In this document: positions 62,528-64,000 of the stretch, piece after piece
How positions within the stretch are numbered: the stretch's first letter is position 1
Layout of the letters: each line of letters starts with the position of its first letter
DNA from: CAG-791 sp045117315
Lineage (GTDB): Bacteria > Bacillota > Clostridia > Lachnospirales > Lachnospiraceae
NCBI GenBank assembly: GCA_045117315.1
Contig: JBGUNJ010000204.1
Location: 1-64,000 of the forward strand
Length of the DNA stretch: 64,000 bases
Direction of reading: 5' to 3'
The notes under the pieces: model-generated
Databases searched by the model: none
What the model was told of the DNA's origin: nothing
What the model saw: only the letters and a program-made list of their open reading frames with translations
Position numbers and translations under genes: made by a program

Positions 62528-63892
62528 ATGAAAGCAGACAAGACGAAAATTGAAACCAGACTGGAAAACATGAAGAACTTCTATATTAAAACCGGAGAAC
62601 TTCTTGACAACCTTCCGGAGGCTATTCCTGATAAAACAAGAGAACTATTAAAGAGTACGATTCTTGGCGACAACGATCTCAAAAAATTAATGGACGGTAT
62701 TGATTCACACAGGCCGCCTAGAATCTTTCTTATTGGAAGGACAGGAGTTGGAAAAAGCAGTCTTATCAATGCACTATGTGGAGCGTACGTTGCAAAGGTT
62801 AGTGATACAAAAAGCTGTACAGAAGGAGCACAGGTATATCAATGTCAACATGAGGGCAGGGTACTGATGGAGATACTCGACACTAGAGGAATCGCGGAAT
62901 CAGAATCGCTTAACAGCAGTCTGTCTGCAGAACAGATGCTGATCAATCAAATCAATGAATTTTCGCCTGATGTCGCTATCATGATGCTCAACTGCACACA
63001 CAGGGACGATATCGTGTCAGATGTTGAGTTTATGAAGAAGGTGGCGAAGGACTACGCAGCAACAAATGATTTGAGACTGCCTATAGTTGTTGTAGTAAAT
63101 AAGTGCGATGAGATGGCTCCCGCACGTTTTAAGACACCAGATGAATATCCAAAGAAAAAACTGGAGAAGATTAACGAAGTTGTACAGTATTACAAAGGGA
63201 TAATAATGAAAAACGGGTTGAAAATTGATGATATTATCCCTGTAGCATCTCTGATTGACTGGATGACCCCGGATGGCATGGAAATCCCCGTTGAAGAGAT
63301 AGATAATCTTCCAAAACGCGATGTAGAAAATCTGCAGATTGCATTTGACGGCCGTTACAGAATCGAGGAACTCCTTGATATATTAGAAGAGGCCATCCAG
63401 GACTTTGAAGCTCAGATGGGGTTGAGGATGGCCGCAAGATTGAATGATGTAGTAACAAGAATCGCTAATCACCTTACGCATGTTTTTTCGGGACTATCTA
63501 TGACAGTTGCAGCAACTCCCATTCCAACATCAGATATTTATATTCTTCTTATTCTCCAGAGTTTGCTTGTTGCATTGATCGCGTCTCTTAGTGGAAGAGA
63601 ATTATCTCTGGATGCAGCAAAAGAGTTTGTTCTTAGTGTAGGGGGCGTTGGAGCTTTGGGGTATGGATTGAGGCTTACCGCACAGCAGGGAGCTAAGTTC
63701 GTTAATGCTATTTGGCCTGGTGCAGGTTCGGCACTAAGTGCAGGTATTGCCGGTTTAGGAACGAATGGAATCGGGAAAGCTGCCATTGCATATTACATCG
63801 ATGGACGAAGCATAGAAGAAGCCAAAGAAAAACTTGAAGAGGCAAGAGCAAAGAAAAAAAGTGGGAAAAAACCTTTTTTCTTAAGTAACTGA
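62528..63892 (+). CDS. GTPase with C-terminal DUF697-like membrane-associated region
   Basis: A 454-residue P-loop GTPase of the TRAFAC class. G1 is GRTGVGKSS (70-78), G3 is DTRG (D118-G121) and G4 is NKCD (191-194). The C-terminal 130 residues show the pattern of DUF697/YcjF-type proteins, with the hydrophobic stretch IPTSDIYILLILQSLLVALI near residues 335-355 and IWPGAGSALSAGIAGLG. Such proteins are thought to associate with the membrane and respond to stress. I chose ATG 62528 (GGAGGATGATTTC upstream). The ATG at 62474 would start directly behind the preceding stop. The 108 bases after the stop hold no gene within the window. Confidence 0.85.
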   Translation: MKADKTKIETRLENMKNFYIKTGELLDNLPEAIPDKTRELLKSTILGDNDLKKLMDGIDSHRPPRIFLIGRTGVGKSSLINALCGAYVAKVSDTKSCTEGAQVYQCQHEGRVLMEILDTRGIAESESLNSSLSAEQMLINQINEFSPDVAIMMLNCTHRDDIVSDVEFMKKVAKDYAATNDLRLPIVVVVNKCDEMAPARFKTPDEYPKKKLEKINEVVQYYKGIIMKNGLKIDDIIPVASLIDWMTPDGMEIPVEEIDNLPKRDVENLQIAFDGRYRIEELLDILEEAIQDFEAQMGLRMAARLNDVVTRIANHLTHVFSGLSMTVAATPIPTSDIYILLILQSLLVALIASLSGRELSLDAAKEFVLSVGGVGALGYGLRLTAQQGAKFVNAIWPGAGSALSAGIAGLGTNGIGKAAIAYYIDGRSIEEAKEKLEEARAKKKSGKKPFFLSN

Positions 63893-64000
63893 GCTGCTCT
63901 GTCAAAATTGATACAAATGAAACGGCTAATGTCAGTCACCAAAGACGATTACGAAAATACAGACACAATACCAGTGCAGTCAGATAACAAATTTTAATCG

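Overview
The window looks like a chromosomal segment of a Gram-positive anaerobe of the Clostridia, most likely Lachnospiraceae. This is an inference from gene content: a CBS-domain manganese pyrophosphatase, a butanol-type iron alcohol dehydrogenase, VanY- and VanZ-family proteins, a CpsB-type PHP phosphatase, secreted Ig-like proteins and BspA-type leucine-rich repeats. Strong AGGAGG-type ribosome binding sites support it. No rRNA, tRNA or CRISPR array was recognised.

Region 1 (1-33.8 kb) is mostly ordinary chromosome with GC-rich codon use. In order it holds the 3' end of a GtrB-type glycosyltransferase, an iron alcohol dehydrogenase, two paralogous VanY-type carboxypeptidases with very long low-complexity stems, CBS pyrophosphatase, Hsp33, a zinc-ribbon membrane protein, an NSS sodium symporter, a membrane-anchored protein and a VanZ-like protein. 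Next come a UvrA2-like ATPase and a Gfo/Idh/MocA oxidoreductase (both minus strand), a 1-Cys peroxiredoxin, an unusually long class I mannose-6-phosphate isomerase, a CpsB-type phosphatase, a secreted protein (minus), a GNAT acetyltransferase, a small XRE regulator, a broken Ig-like surface protein, a YfcE phosphodiesterase and a two-gene amino-acid ABC transporter. The spacers here are full of short tandem repeats. Several clearly arise by copying the 3' end of the upstream gene, stop codon included.

Region 2 (about 33.8-64 kb) is visibly more A+T-rich and accessory in character. It starts with a zinc-ribbon membrane protein. A nucleic-acid cluster follows: an HNH endonuclease, a SAM methyltransferase and a helicase with an N-terminal nuclease-like domain. 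Then comes the decayed 3' end of a type III restriction (Res) gene. The most striking part is a tight three-gene cluster at 40.5-52.6 kb: a 1241-residue RecD-like helicase with a C-terminal PD-(D/E)XK-like nuclease, a HepA/SNF2-type helicase of about 1200 residues, and a 1570-residue protein with two sacsin-like GHKL ATPase modules. I consider this a strong candidate anti-phage or genome-defence system. Behind it lie sequences resembling an IS21-type end, a macro-domain protein and a DUF6994-like protein.

The end of the window (54.6-63.9 kb) holds a small membrane protein, a leucine-rich-repeat protein, a patatin-like phospholipase and four colinear genes: three zinc-ribbon proteins (FxLYD-like, DUF4230-like and multi-ribbon) followed by a GTPase with a DUF697-like membrane-associated tail.
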